Source: Clostridia bacterium
GTDB taxonomy: Bacteria; Bacillota; Clostridia; Christensenellales; UBA1242
Reading direction: 5' to 3'
Assembly (NCBI GenBank): GCA_017473285.1
Contig: JAFULP010000033.1
Span: forward strand, 1-10,962
DNA length: 10,962 nucleotides
Below the pieces are notes generated by a model, which saw only the letters and a program-made list of their open reading frames with translations, was not told the DNA's origin and did not search any database. This document shows positions 1-5,873 of this stretch, in pieces; position 1 is the first letter of the stretch; each line of letters begins with the position of its first letter. Both the position numbers and the translations under genes were made by a program.

Positions 1-13
1 AATCTTCTCCTTT
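1..13 (-). promoter_or_regulatory. Ribosome binding site of a gene starting just left of the window
   Basis: On the minus strand the last 13 bases read AAAGGAGAAGATT, a strong Shine-Dalgarno with about 6 nt after GGAG. Its layout matches the sites of fusA and rpsG in this window (AAAGGAGAAATT). A minus-strand start codon is therefore expected within a few bases beyond position 1. This is the probable target gene of the leader at 84-228. Its identity is not visible. Confidence 0.7.
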
Positions 14-83
14 AAATTTTGCTATAACATAATTTTAAATTACTTGTTATATGTTTTAATATTAATATACTTTAAAATTTAAA

Positions 84-107
84 AAACCTTCGAATTAACG
101 AAGGTTT
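84..107 (-). terminator. Intrinsic terminator in the leader (attenuator stem 3:4)
   Basis: In the minus-strand transcript AAACCTTCG (107-99) pairs perfectly over 9 bp with CGAAGGTTT (92-84) around the loop TTAATT. The stem runs into a U tract at 86-81. It lies 15 nt after the stop codon of the 17-codon leader ORF and about 70 nt before the next ribosome binding site, so it would stop transcription before the off-window gene unless its 5' arm is captured by another pairing. Confidence 0.85.
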
Positions 108-122
108 ACAAAAATTAAAATG

Positions 123-176
123 CTATCTTTCAACCATCGTATAATCAGTTATTAAATTGCTTTGCCAACGCTTCAT
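123..176 (-). CDS. 17-residue leader peptide (putative regulatory uORF)
   Basis: The ORF runs from ATG at 176-174 to TAG at 125-123 and encodes MKRWQSNLITDYTMVER. It is too short for ordinary gene finding. A perfect AGGAGG (189-184) sits 7 nt before the ATG, and a consensus promoter lies so close that the predicted transcript starts only about 17 nt before the start codon. The peptide resembles no protein domain. I recognise no known arrest motif such as the RLR or IFVI types of erm leaders, so the stalling signal, if any, is unknown. The ORF start and its codons 11-15 form opposite arms of an RNA helix, and the terminator follows the stop, so the likely role is to sense ribosome progress for the gene beyond the left edge. 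Translation is well supported by the ribosome binding site. The regulatory role is inference. Confidence 0.72.
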   Translation of the reverse strand: MKRWQSNLITDYTMVER

Positions 177-199
177 ACGATAGCCTCCTATATGCTATT

Positions 200-228
200 A
201 GTATATTACAACCAAACCATATTGTCAA
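200..228 (-). promoter_or_regulatory. Promoter of the leader/off-window gene
   Basis: TTGACA (228-223), a 17-nt spacer and TATACT (205-200) on the minus strand form a near-perfect sigma-A promoter. The expected start is near 193, just before the AGGAGG of the leader ORF. It is divergent from the plus-strand promoter at 301-329. Confidence 0.85.
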
Positions 229-231
229 TAA

Positions 232-264
232 AAATTTGAAATTTCATTTAAAATGTTCAAATTT
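232..264. repeat. Inverted repeat between divergent promoters
   Basis: AAATTTGAA (232-240) and TTCAAATTT (256-264) are a perfect 9-bp inverted repeat with a 15-bp spacer. The left arm overlaps a smaller palindrome, GAAATTTC (238-245). It lies just upstream of the minus-strand -35 at 228-223 and 37 bp upstream of the plus-strand -35, so it could be an operator or an AT-rich upstream element. No regulator gene is visible to match it. Confidence 0.4.
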
Positions 265-300
265 AAAGTTATACGCATTCCCAGTCTTTTAAAACTAGTA

Positions 301-329
301 TTGACAAGTTTGTTCATATGTGATATTAT
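301..329 (+). promoter_or_regulatory. Promoter of the 274-aa orphan gene
   Basis: TTGACA (301-306), a 17-nt spacer and TATTAT (324-329) preceded by TGA (an extended -10) form a strong sigma-A promoter. The start is expected near 336, about 16 nt before the first ATG at 352. Confidence 0.85.
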
Positions 330-351
330 TAATTTAATCAAAAAATAAATT

Positions 352-1176
352 ATGGAACGGAACGAAATGAACCGCAAACTTATATGGGACGATGCAAGCA
401 ATGCTTGTAATTTTTATGCCGAAAGTTTATTTAGCGACTTGGGAAAACCAGAACTTATTAGCAAATTTTACGAAGAAAATGGCATTGATGTAGAAATTGA
501 ATTGCAAGCACTTATTTGCTGTCACTTATCCGAAAAGATTGATAACCTTATACCCGATATGAATAATATTAGAGAGAAATTTCAAAAAAGTATTGCCAAA
601 ATACCTGCGGATTTAAATGTTAAGGTTTTTAAAGAACGGGAGAACAAATTAAAAACTATAGCAAAACTACAATATTGTATAGACCGAATTAATTCTCACG
701 AAAAAATGTACGACCTTATAGTTGCCGACTATTTGTTGATAATTTATTACAAACTTTCAGGTTTGGTAATAGGTCAAAAACATGAACATCCTACCGCAAC
801 TTTTAATACCACAAGTAAATCTGAACGATTAAAAAACTTAGGCGAAAATAGGATATTTCGATATCTGCATGATTCAACATTTGAATACTTTAATGGTTGT
901 AGAAATTTGAGTGAATTGTTTGATTATTCAATTAAAAACCTTGTAGACACCTTGTTTGAACAAATGGTTAAATTTGAACATAAACTTGACAAAACAGTTC
1001 TTGAACCTTGGTCTTATGTTAATGAAGAGAATATCCCTGAAAACTTTTGGAAAAGAATGTTTGTGCTAGATGATGATATGGACACTGAGCAAGAAGCCCT
1101 TGCCTACGCTGAATATAATTTTAATCTTTGGTTAATCGACCAAATGCATACATTTGAAGATGGTAAAATATTTTAA
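352..1176 (+). CDS. Hypothetical protein, 274 aa, unrecognised
   Basis: The product is unknown to me. It is a soluble-looking protein rich in Lys, Glu, Asn and aromatic residues, with no signal peptide and no clear membrane span. The most hydrophobic stretch is about residues 119-140 (around YDLIVADYLLIIYYKL), more like a buried helix than a membrane segment. The N-terminal half looks alpha-helical, and the acidic C-terminus contains LDDDMDTEQEALAYAEYNF. It is the only plus-strand gene in the window and is monocistronic, with its own strong promoter and a terminator directly after the stop. The start is uncertain. ATG at 352 has no Shine-Dalgarno; ATG at 367 (then 269 aa) has only a weak GGAAC before it. 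Its place beside the conserved str cluster, in the opposite orientation, suggests an accessory insertion. No function is proposed. Confidence 0.8.
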   Translation: MERNEMNRKLIWDDASNACNFYAESLFSDLGKPELISKFYEENGIDVEIELQALICCHLSEKIDNLIPDMNNIREKFQKSIAKIPADLNVKVFKERENKLKTIAKLQYCIDRINSHEKMYDLIVADYLLIIYYKLSGLVIGQKHEHPTATFNTTSKSERLKNLGENRIFRYLHDSTFEYFNGCRNLSELFDYSIKNLVDTLFEQMVKFEHKLDKTVLEPWSYVNEENIPENFWKRMFVLDDDMDTEQEALAYAEYNFNLWLIDQMHTFEDGKIF

Positions 1177-1207
1177 AAAACAACTTCTATTGTTAGAGTT
1201 GTTTTTT
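1175..1207 (+). terminator. Intrinsic terminator after the orphan gene (possibly bidirectional)
   Basis: AACAACT (1179-1185) pairs with AGTTGTT (1197-1203). An inner CTA/TAG helix extends the stem and a T run follows at 1202-1207. The A run at 1175-1180 gives a matching U tract on the other strand. It begins at the TAA of the orphan gene. Confidence 0.75.
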
Positions 1208-1242
1208 GTTGTAAATTGAGTAAATCAGTTATTTTAGTATAT

Positions 1243-1275
1243 AAAAAAGAAGACTGGCGCAATCAGTCTTCTTTT
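1243..1275 (-). terminator. tuf terminator
   Basis: In the minus-strand transcript the 12-bp perfect stem formed by 1275-1264 and 1256-1245 (core GAAGACTG/CAGTCTTC) encloses a 7-nt loop and is followed by a U tract (1248-1243). It lies 8 nt past the tuf stop codon. The T run at 1272-1275 could make it work weakly in the other direction too. Confidence 0.9.
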
Positions 1276-1283
1276 ATTAATTA

Positions 1284-2486
1284 TTATTCAATAATTTCAG
1301 TAACAACACCTGAACCTACAGTTCTGCCACCTTCACGGATAGCGAATCTCAAACCTTTTTCGATAGCGATTGGGTTGATTAGGTCAATCTTCATAGTGAT
1401 GTTATCACCAGGCATAACCATTTCTGTTCCTTCTGGAAGAGCGATTGTACCTGTAATATCAGTAGTTCTGAAATAGAATTGTGGACGGTAACCATTAAAG
1501 AATGGAGTATGACGGCCACCTTCTTCTTTCTTCAATACGTACACTTCAGCACTAAACTTAGTGTGTGGAGTGATTGAACCAGTTTTAGCCAAAACTTGTC
1601 CTCTTTCAATTTCGTTCTTTTGGATACCACGGATCAATAGACCAGCGTTATCACCTGATTGAGCTTCGTCCAAAGACTTCTTGAACATTTCGATACCAGT
1701 AATAACAACCTTACGAGTTGGCTTGATACCTACCAATTCAACTTCTTCACCAAGTTTAACAACACCACGTTCTACTCTACCAGTAGCAACTGTACCACGA
1801 CCAGTAATTGAGAACACATCTTCAACTGGCATCAAGAAAGGCTTATCAGTATCACGAACTGGATCTGGGATGTACGCGTCAACAGCATCCATCAATTCCA
1901 TAATTGGAGCACAAGCTGGATCGTCAGCGTTACCGCCAGCAGCAGCTTCAAGAGCCTTTAATGCACTACCCTTAATAACTGGAGTAGTATCACCAGGGAA
2001 ACCATAAGTTGACAACAAGTCACGGATTTCCATTTCAACTAATTCCAACAATTCTGGATCGTCAACCATATCAGTCTTGTTCATAAATACTACGATGTAA
2101 GGTACACCTACTTGACGAGCAAGCACGATGTGTTCACGAGTTTGAGGCATAGGACCATCTGTAGATGCAACTACAAGGATAGCACCGTCCATTTGAGCAG
2201 CACCAGTAATCATATTCTTAACATAGTCAGCGTGTCCTGGGCAGTCAACGTGAGCGTAGTGACGCTTTGAAGTTTCATACTCAACGTGTGAAGTATTAAT
2301 TGTAATACCACGAGCCTTTTCTTCAGGGGTATTATCGATTTGGTCGTAAGCGCGCTTTTCAGCAAAACCCTTAGCAGCCAAAACAGTAGTAATAGCAGCA
2401 GTTAATGTTGTTTTACCGTGGTCAACGTGACCAATAGTACCAATATTAACGTGTGGCTTAGTTCTATTAAATTTTTCTCTAGCCAT
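1284..2486 (-). CDS. tuf: Translation elongation factor Tu
   Basis: EF-Tu is the GTPase that carries aminoacyl-tRNA to the ribosomal A site in the cytoplasm. The protein is 400 aa, the normal family length. The GTP-binding motifs are intact: GHVDHGKT at 19-26, DCPGH at 81-85, NKTD at 136-139 and SAL at 174-176. The effector region (ARGITI, about 58-63) and domains 2 and 3 follow, ending in the usual GVVTEIIE. GGAGG (2500-2496) lies 9 nt before ATG, and MAREKFNRTKPHVNIGTIGH is the conserved N-terminus, so the start is secure. It lies 177 nt downstream of fusA in the usual str order but has its own strong promoter and terminator, so it can be made independently of the ribosomal protein operon. 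No unusual residues were noticed. Confidence 0.98.
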   Translation of the reverse strand: MAREKFNRTKPHVNIGTIGHVDHGKTTLTAAITTVLAAKGFAEKRAYDQIDNTPEEKARGITINTSHVEYETSKRHYAHVDCPGHADYVKNMITGAAQMDGAILVVASTDGPMPQTREHIVLARQVGVPYIVVFMNKTDMVDDPELLELVEMEIRDLLSTYGFPGDTTPVIKGSALKALEAAAGGNADDPACAPIMELMDAVDAYIPDPVRDTDKPFLMPVEDVFSITGRGTVATGRVERGVVKLGEEVELVGIKPTRKVVITGIEMFKKSLDEAQSGDNAGLLIRGIQKNEIERGQVLAKTGSITPHTKFSAEVYVLKKEEGGRHTPFFNGYRPQFYFRTTDITGTIALPEGTEMVMPGDNITMKIDLINPIAIEKGLRFAIREGGRTVGSGVVTEIIE

Positions 2487-2518
2487 TTTTAAATTCCTCC
2501 ATAATATTTGATATTAAA

Positions 2519-2547
2519 ATTATAAATTATATTGACATTATAGTCAA
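2519..2547 (-). promoter_or_regulatory. tuf promoter
   Basis: TTGACT (2547-2542), a 17-nt spacer and TATAAT (2524-2519) lie on the minus strand in the fusA-tuf gap. The -10 is a perfect consensus. The start is expected near 2512, giving a leader of about 26 nt that contains the GGAGG of tuf. Confidence 0.88.
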
Positions 2548-2554
2548 GCATTTT

Positions 2555-2580
2555 GATTAAAATTTTTAAACATTTTAATC
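2555..2580. repeat. Inverted repeat just upstream of the tuf promoter
   Basis: GATTAAAAT (2555-2563) and ATTTTAATC (2572-2580) are a perfect 9-bp inverted repeat with an 8-bp spacer. Its near end is 7 bp upstream of the tuf -35. It could be an AT-rich UP element, an operator, or a weak hairpin in the fusA readthrough RNA. Confidence 0.45.
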
Positions 2581-2582
2581 TT

Positions 2583-2645
2583 GCAAAACATTATACATAT
2601 TTTGCTATATACCACCCTTAACCGCAAGATTATTCTTGCAGTTAA
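2583..2645 (-). other. Two hairpins in the fusA-tuf intergenic RNA
   Basis: Right after the fusA stop, TTAACTGCAAGA (2645-2634) pairs with TCTTGCGGTTAA (2629-2618), 12 bp with one G-U pair and a 4-nt loop. It is followed by GGGTGG rather than a U tract, so it is not a standard intrinsic terminator. A second, weaker helix joins GCAAAA (2605-2600) and TTTTGC (2588-2583). The pair may protect the 3' end of the fusA mRNA or mark a processing site before tuf. Confidence 0.55.
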
Positions 2646-2663
2646 AGATAATATTCATTTAGT

Positions 2664-4739
2664 TTACGCCTTTTTGCGTTCTCCAGCAACCTTTTCAGCA
2701 ATGTTTCTTGGAGTTTCAGCGTAGTGGTCAAATTCCATACTGAATTGTCCACGACCTTGAGTAGAACCACGAAGGTCAGTAGCATAACCAAACATTTCAG
2801 CAAGTGGAACTTCAGCGTGAATTACTGTGCCGTTAGGCTTTACATCTGTACCAGATAGGATACCACGGCGAGAAGTTAATCCGCCCATAACTGTTCCTAG
2901 ATAATCATCTGGAACAACAACTTCAACCTTCATAATAGGTTCAAGTAGCACTGGGTCAGCCTTAGCCATACCTTCTTTAAATGCCATAGAACCAGCAATC
3001 TTAAACGCCATTTCACTTGAGTCGACATCGTGGTAAGAACCGTCATAAACAGTTACCTTGAAGTCGATAGTTTCGTATCCAGCAACCACACCAGCTTGTG
3101 CAGCTTCTTGAATACCATTGTCGATAGGCCCAATAAATTCCTTAGGAATAGCACCACCAACAATCTTGCTTTCAAATGCATATCCAGCATCTCTTTCTTG
3201 AGGTTCAAGAATAATCTTACAGTGACCATATTGTCCACGACCACCAGATTGCTTAATGTATTTACCTTCAGCTTCAACACGCTTACGGATAGTTTCCTTA
3301 TAAGCAACTTGAGGTTTACCAACATTAACATCAACCTTAAATTCACGACGAAGACGGTCAACCATAATATCCAAGTGTAATTCGCCCATACCAGATATAA
3401 TAGTTTGTCCTGTTTCCTTGTCAGTGTGAGCCTTAAATGTTGGGTCTTCCTTCATAAGTTTAGATAAAGCCAATGCCAATTTTTCTTGAGAGTCTTTATC
3501 TTTAGGTTCAATTGCTTGGTCGATAACTGGGTCCATAAACTTCATTGATTCAAGTATGATTGGATGACTTTCATCACAAAGTGTATCACCAGTTGTAGTG
3601 TCTTTCAAACCTACGATAGCACATATTTCCCCAGCCAATGCTTCAGGAATATCTTCTCTTGAGTTTGAGTGCATACGCAAGATTCGACCAATTCTTTCCT
3701 TCTTTCCATTAGTAGCATTTAATACATAAGTACCAGCAGTTAACTTACCACTGTATACACGAGTAAATGTAATACCACCAACGAATGGGTCATTAGCAAC
3801 CTTAAATGCTAAGGCGCTTAATGGTTCATCATCGCTAGATTTGCGTTCAACTTCGCTACCATCTGGAAGTGTACCCTTAATAGATGGAACATCAAGTGGA
3901 CTTGGCATATAATCTACAACCGCATCTAGCAACATTTGAATACCACGGTTTCTTAATGCTGTACCGCAAAGTACAGGGTTTAATTTCAATTCACAAGTAG
4001 CCTTACGAATTGCTTTCTTTAATTCTGGAACAGTGATTTCTTCACCGCCAAAATATTTTTCAAGTAAAGCGTCGTCAGTTTCAACAACCGCTTCAATCAT
4101 TTGATTTCTTAAATTTTGCGCTTCTTCCAAACATTCAGCAGGAACATCAGTTTCATCAATATCCTTACCTACTTCATCCTTATAAATATAGGCTCTCATA
4201 GTGATAAGGTCGATGATGCCTCTAAAGTCTGCTTCTTGACCAATAGGCATTTGAATTGGCACAGCGTTTGCTTTTAATACAGAACGCATTTGACCAACAG
4301 CACGTAGGAAGTTAGCGTCATTCATATCCATTTTGTTTACGAAACAAATTCTTGGAACATGACATTCAGTTGCTTGACGCCATACAGTTTCAGATTGTGC
4401 TTGAACACCTGCTCTTGCGCTAAATAATGCTACAGAGCCGTCCAAAACTTTTAATGAACGCAAAACTTCAACAGTAAAGTCCACGTGTCCAGGTGTATCA
4501 ATAATGTTGATAGCACAGTCCTTCCAGTTACAGTGAGTACAAGCAGATGTAATTGTAATACCACGCTCTTGTTCTTGAACCATCCAGTCCATAGTTGCTT
4601 CACCATCGTGAACTTCACCTAGTTTGTGGTTAACACCAGTATAATACAAAATACGCTCAGTAGTTGTAGTTTTACCAGTATCAATATGAGCCATAATTCC
4701 AATGTTTCTAATTTTCTCCAATGGAGTTGTTCTAGCCAT
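2664..4739 (-). CDS. fusA: Translation elongation factor G
   Basis: EF-G is the GTPase that drives ribosomal translocation and, with RRF, ribosome recycling. The length of 691 aa is normal. Domains in order: the G domain with AHIDTGKT (17-24), the RGITI switch I (about 59-63), DTPGH (81-85) and NKMD (135-138); then domain II (from about 300); domain III with GMGELHLDIM; domain IV with the GGRGQYGHC loop; and domain V to the C-terminus, which contains LRGSTQGRGQFSMEFDHY. The P-loop has Thr21 where most EF-Gs have Ala (AHIDAGKT). AGGAGA (4754-4749) lies 9 nt before ATG, and the conserved start ARTTPLEKIRNIGIMAH supports it. It is 77 nt downstream of rpsG and probably co-transcribed from the rpsL promoter. 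It looks like the housekeeping EF-G rather than a TetM-type paralogue. Confidence 0.97.
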   Translation of the reverse strand: MARTTPLEKIRNIGIMAHIDTGKTTTTERILYYTGVNHKLGEVHDGEATMDWMVQEQERGITITSACTHCNWKDCAINIIDTPGHVDFTVEVLRSLKVLDGSVALFSARAGVQAQSETVWRQATECHVPRICFVNKMDMNDANFLRAVGQMRSVLKANAVPIQMPIGQEADFRGIIDLITMRAYIYKDEVGKDIDETDVPAECLEEAQNLRNQMIEAVVETDDALLEKYFGGEEITVPELKKAIRKATCELKLNPVLCGTALRNRGIQMLLDAVVDYMPSPLDVPSIKGTLPDGSEVERKSSDDEPLSALAFKVANDPFVGGITFTRVYSGKLTAGTYVLNATNGKKERIGRILRMHSNSREDIPEALAGEICAIVGLKDTTTGDTLCDESHPIILESMKFMDPVIDQAIEPKDKDSQEKLALALSKLMKEDPTFKAHTDKETGQTIISGMGELHLDIMVDRLRREFKVDVNVGKPQVAYKETIRKRVEAEGKYIKQSGGRGQYGHCKIILEPQERDAGYAFESKIVGGAIPKEFIGPIDNGIQEAAQAGVVAGYETIDFKVTVYDGSYHDVDSSEMAFKIAGSMAFKEGMAKADPVLLEPIMKVEVVVPDDYLGTVMGGLTSRRGILSGTDVKPNGTVIHAEVPLAEMFGYATDLRGSTQGRGQFSMEFDHYAETPRNIAEKVAGERKKA

Positions 4740-4769
4740 ATAATAATTTCTCCTTTTTTTATTTTTAAC

Positions 4770-4802
4770 TTAGCAACAACAATTTAAACCGTCAATTGCT
4801 AA
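4770..4802 (-). other. Hairpin in the rpsG-fusA gap
   Basis: TTAGCAA (4802-4796) and TTGCTAA (4776-4770) in the mRNA form a 7-bp helix with a 19-nt loop. It sits between the rpsG stop (4817) and the fusA ribosome binding site (4749-4754). An A-rich stretch follows, so it is not a terminator. A role in mRNA stability or translational coupling is possible but unproven. Confidence 0.4.
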
Positions 4803-4816
4803 ATTATTAATGCTTA

Positions 4817-5290
4817 TTACCAACGATAATGTGCAAAAGCCTTGTTTGCTTCGGCTTGTCTGTGCATATCATCTTTCTTCTTCACAGCACCACCAGTTGA
4901 GTTGCAAGCATCTACGATTTCGGCAGCAAGTTTATTTGCCATACCTCTTTCGCCAGTTCTCTTACGAGAATATTCTACTAACCATCTAATAGCCAATGTT
5001 TGACGGCGTTCAGGCTTAATTTCCATAGGAACTTGGAAGTTAGCTCCACCAACACGTCTTGCCTTAGTTTCAAGTACAGGCTTAATGTTTTCCATAGCAT
5101 TGTTTAATGCTGTCAAAGGTTCTTGACCTAATTTTTCACCTGCTTGAACCATTGCATCATAAACAATATTTTCCGCAAGACCACGCTTTCCGTCAAGCAT
5201 TACTTGATTTATAATCTTAGTTACAACAGTTGAGTTATAAATAGGGTCAGCAAGTACTACACGCTTTACAGCAGCTTTTCTTCTTGACAT
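4817..5290 (-). CDS. rpsG: 30S ribosomal protein S7
   Basis: S7 nucleates assembly of the 30S head by binding the 3' domain of 16S rRNA and contacts E-site tRNA. I place the start at ATG 5290-5288, giving 157 aa and the family-typical N-terminus MSRRKAAVKR. An in-frame ATG at 5317 would add ten residues upstream of the Shine-Dalgarno AAAAAAGGAG and is rejected. Family hallmarks include MLDGKRGLAENIVYDAM, KPVLETKARRVGGANFQVPMEI, RRQTLAIRWL and the C-terminal DMHRQAEANKAFAHYRW. It ends in tandem stops (TAATAA). It lies 211 nt after rpsL, an unusually long and highly structured gap, and 77 nt before fusA. In E. coli, S7 represses its own operon by binding the rpsL-rpsG intercistronic RNA. A similar role for the structured gap here is plausible but not shown. 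Confidence 0.97.
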   Translation of the reverse strand: MSRRKAAVKRVVLADPIYNSTVVTKIINQVMLDGKRGLAENIVYDAMVQAGEKLGQEPLTALNNAMENIKPVLETKARRVGGANFQVPMEIKPERRQTLAIRWLVEYSRKRTGERGMANKLAAEIVDACNSTGGAVKKKDDMHRQAEANKAFAHYRW

Positions 5291-5319
5291 AATTAATTTC
5301 TCCTTTTTTAAATTCAATT

Positions 5320-5500
5320 TGCAATGTTTTCTCTATTGCACGAGCCTTATTGTAAATACAACAAGGAATTTACTTTGAGATTAAATCTCCTTCAATCAGT
5401 ACACCAAGTGTACACAAGGTTCTTTTAAACAAAAGAACAATTTACTACCTTGTAATTAAATTACAATTGTTAAGCGAAATTACATTAACAATTTTACAAG
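5320..5500 (-). promoter_or_regulatory. Hairpin-packed rpsL-rpsG intercistronic region (candidate S7 feedback site)
   Basis: Seven helices fit in about 180 nt: 5320-5325/5335-5340 (6 bp), 5345-5354/5357-5366 (one mismatch), 5377-5381/5385-5389, 5399-5404/5408-5413 (GTACAC/GTGTAC), 5419-5426/5431-5438 (GTTCTTTT/AAAAGAAC), 5450-5457/5459-5466 (TTGTAATT/AATTACAA) and 5465-5473/5485-5493 (AATTGTTAA/TTAACAATT). In addition CTTGTAA (5449-5455) can pair with TTACAAG (5494-5500) just after the rpsL stop. That pairing excludes the 5450-5466 helix, so two alternative folds exist. None has a U tract. The position matches the E. coli S7 autoregulatory site, but I have not matched its sequence or shape. 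Confidence 0.5.
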
Positions 5501-5501
5501 A

Positions 5502-5873
5502 TTACTTAGGGCGCTTAGCACCATACTTACTTCTTCCTTGCTTACGCTTTTGAACTGCCGCAGTATCTAATGCACCACGCACGATGTGATAACGCACACC
5601 AGGAAGGTCAGGGACACGACCACCACGAACCAATACTACATTGTGTTCTTGCAAGTTGTGACCTTCGCCTGGGATATAGCAAGTAGTTTCCTTGCCATTA
5701 GACAAACGCACACGAGCAATTTTACGCAACGCAGAGTTAGGCTTCTTAGGTGTAGTAGTAGTAACGCTTACGCACACACCACGCTTTTGAGGACAGTTAT
5801 CTAACAAAATTGACTTGCTTTTAACAACTTCCTTTTTTCTACCCTTTCTAACCAATTGTTGAGTTGTAGGCAT
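5502..5873 (-). CDS. rpsL: 30S ribosomal protein S12
   Basis: S12 lies at the decoding centre of the 30S subunit and governs tRNA selection accuracy. It has 123 aa, close to E. coli S12 (124). The family core is intact: CPQKRGVC (27-34), TPKKPNSALRK (41-51), GEGHNLQEH (69-77) and DLPGVRYHIVRG (89-100). Lys43, one streptomycin-determining lysine, is present. The other, Lys88 in the E. coli precursor (Lys87 mature), is Pro here (GGRVPDLPG). The alignment has no gaps up to that point. Asp89, methylthiolated by RimO in E. coli, is kept. AAGGAGG (5885-5879) lies 5 nt before ATG, and the start gives the expected MPTTQQLVRKG. It is the first gene of its operon, with a promoter at 5982-6010, and is separated from rpoC by accessory genes. 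Confidence 0.97.
   Translation of the reverse strand: MPTTQQLVRKGRKKEVVKSKSILLDNCPQKRGVCVSVTTTTPKKPNSALRKIARVRLSNGKETTCYIPGEGHNLQEHNVVLVRGGRVPDLPGVRYHIVRGALDTAAVQKRKQGRSKYGAKRPK

Larger units (their letters stand above)
84..185 (-). promoter_or_regulatory. Candidate ribosome-mediated transcription attenuator with three competing helices
   Basis: Pairings read from the minus-strand RNA. Segment 1 (185-173, GGCUAUCGUAUGA, containing the start codon and part of the Shine-Dalgarno) can pair over 13 positions with segment 2 (144-132, UUAUACGAUGGUU), with four G-U pairs. Segment 2 (140-132, ACGAUGGUU) can also pair at 8 of 9 positions with segment 3 (106-98, AACCUUCGU), which contains the 5' arm of the terminator. 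Segment 3 with segment 4 (92-84) is the terminator itself. A ribosome stalled on early codons would mask segment 1, free segment 2 and favour 2:3, giving readthrough. A ribosome reaching the stop codon would cover segment 2 and allow termination. Without translation, 1:2 forms and the terminator folds. The pairings are seen in the sequence; the mechanism is inferred. Confidence 0.65.

Noticed and set aside
1179..1203. Stem at 1179-1203 as the main tuf terminator
   Set aside because: The 12-bp hairpin at 1245-1275 is much closer to the tuf stop and stronger. The 1179-1203 stem belongs to the plus-strand gene, acting at most as a backup for tuf.
1216..1476. Plus-strand 86-aa ORF overlapping the tuf 3' end
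   Set aside because: It crosses the tuf terminator and is antisense to conserved EF-Tu codons, with no ribosome binding site or protein-like character.
3053..3361. Minus-strand 102-aa ORF inside fusA in another frame
   Set aside because: It is a shadow of the EF-G frame with low-complexity Leu/Val/Lys composition and no Shine-Dalgarno.
5291..5317. Upstream in-frame ATG for rpsG (5317)
   Set aside because: The added residues include the Shine-Dalgarno AAAAAAGGAG, and S7 proteins begin at MSRRK-type sequences, so 5290 is the start.
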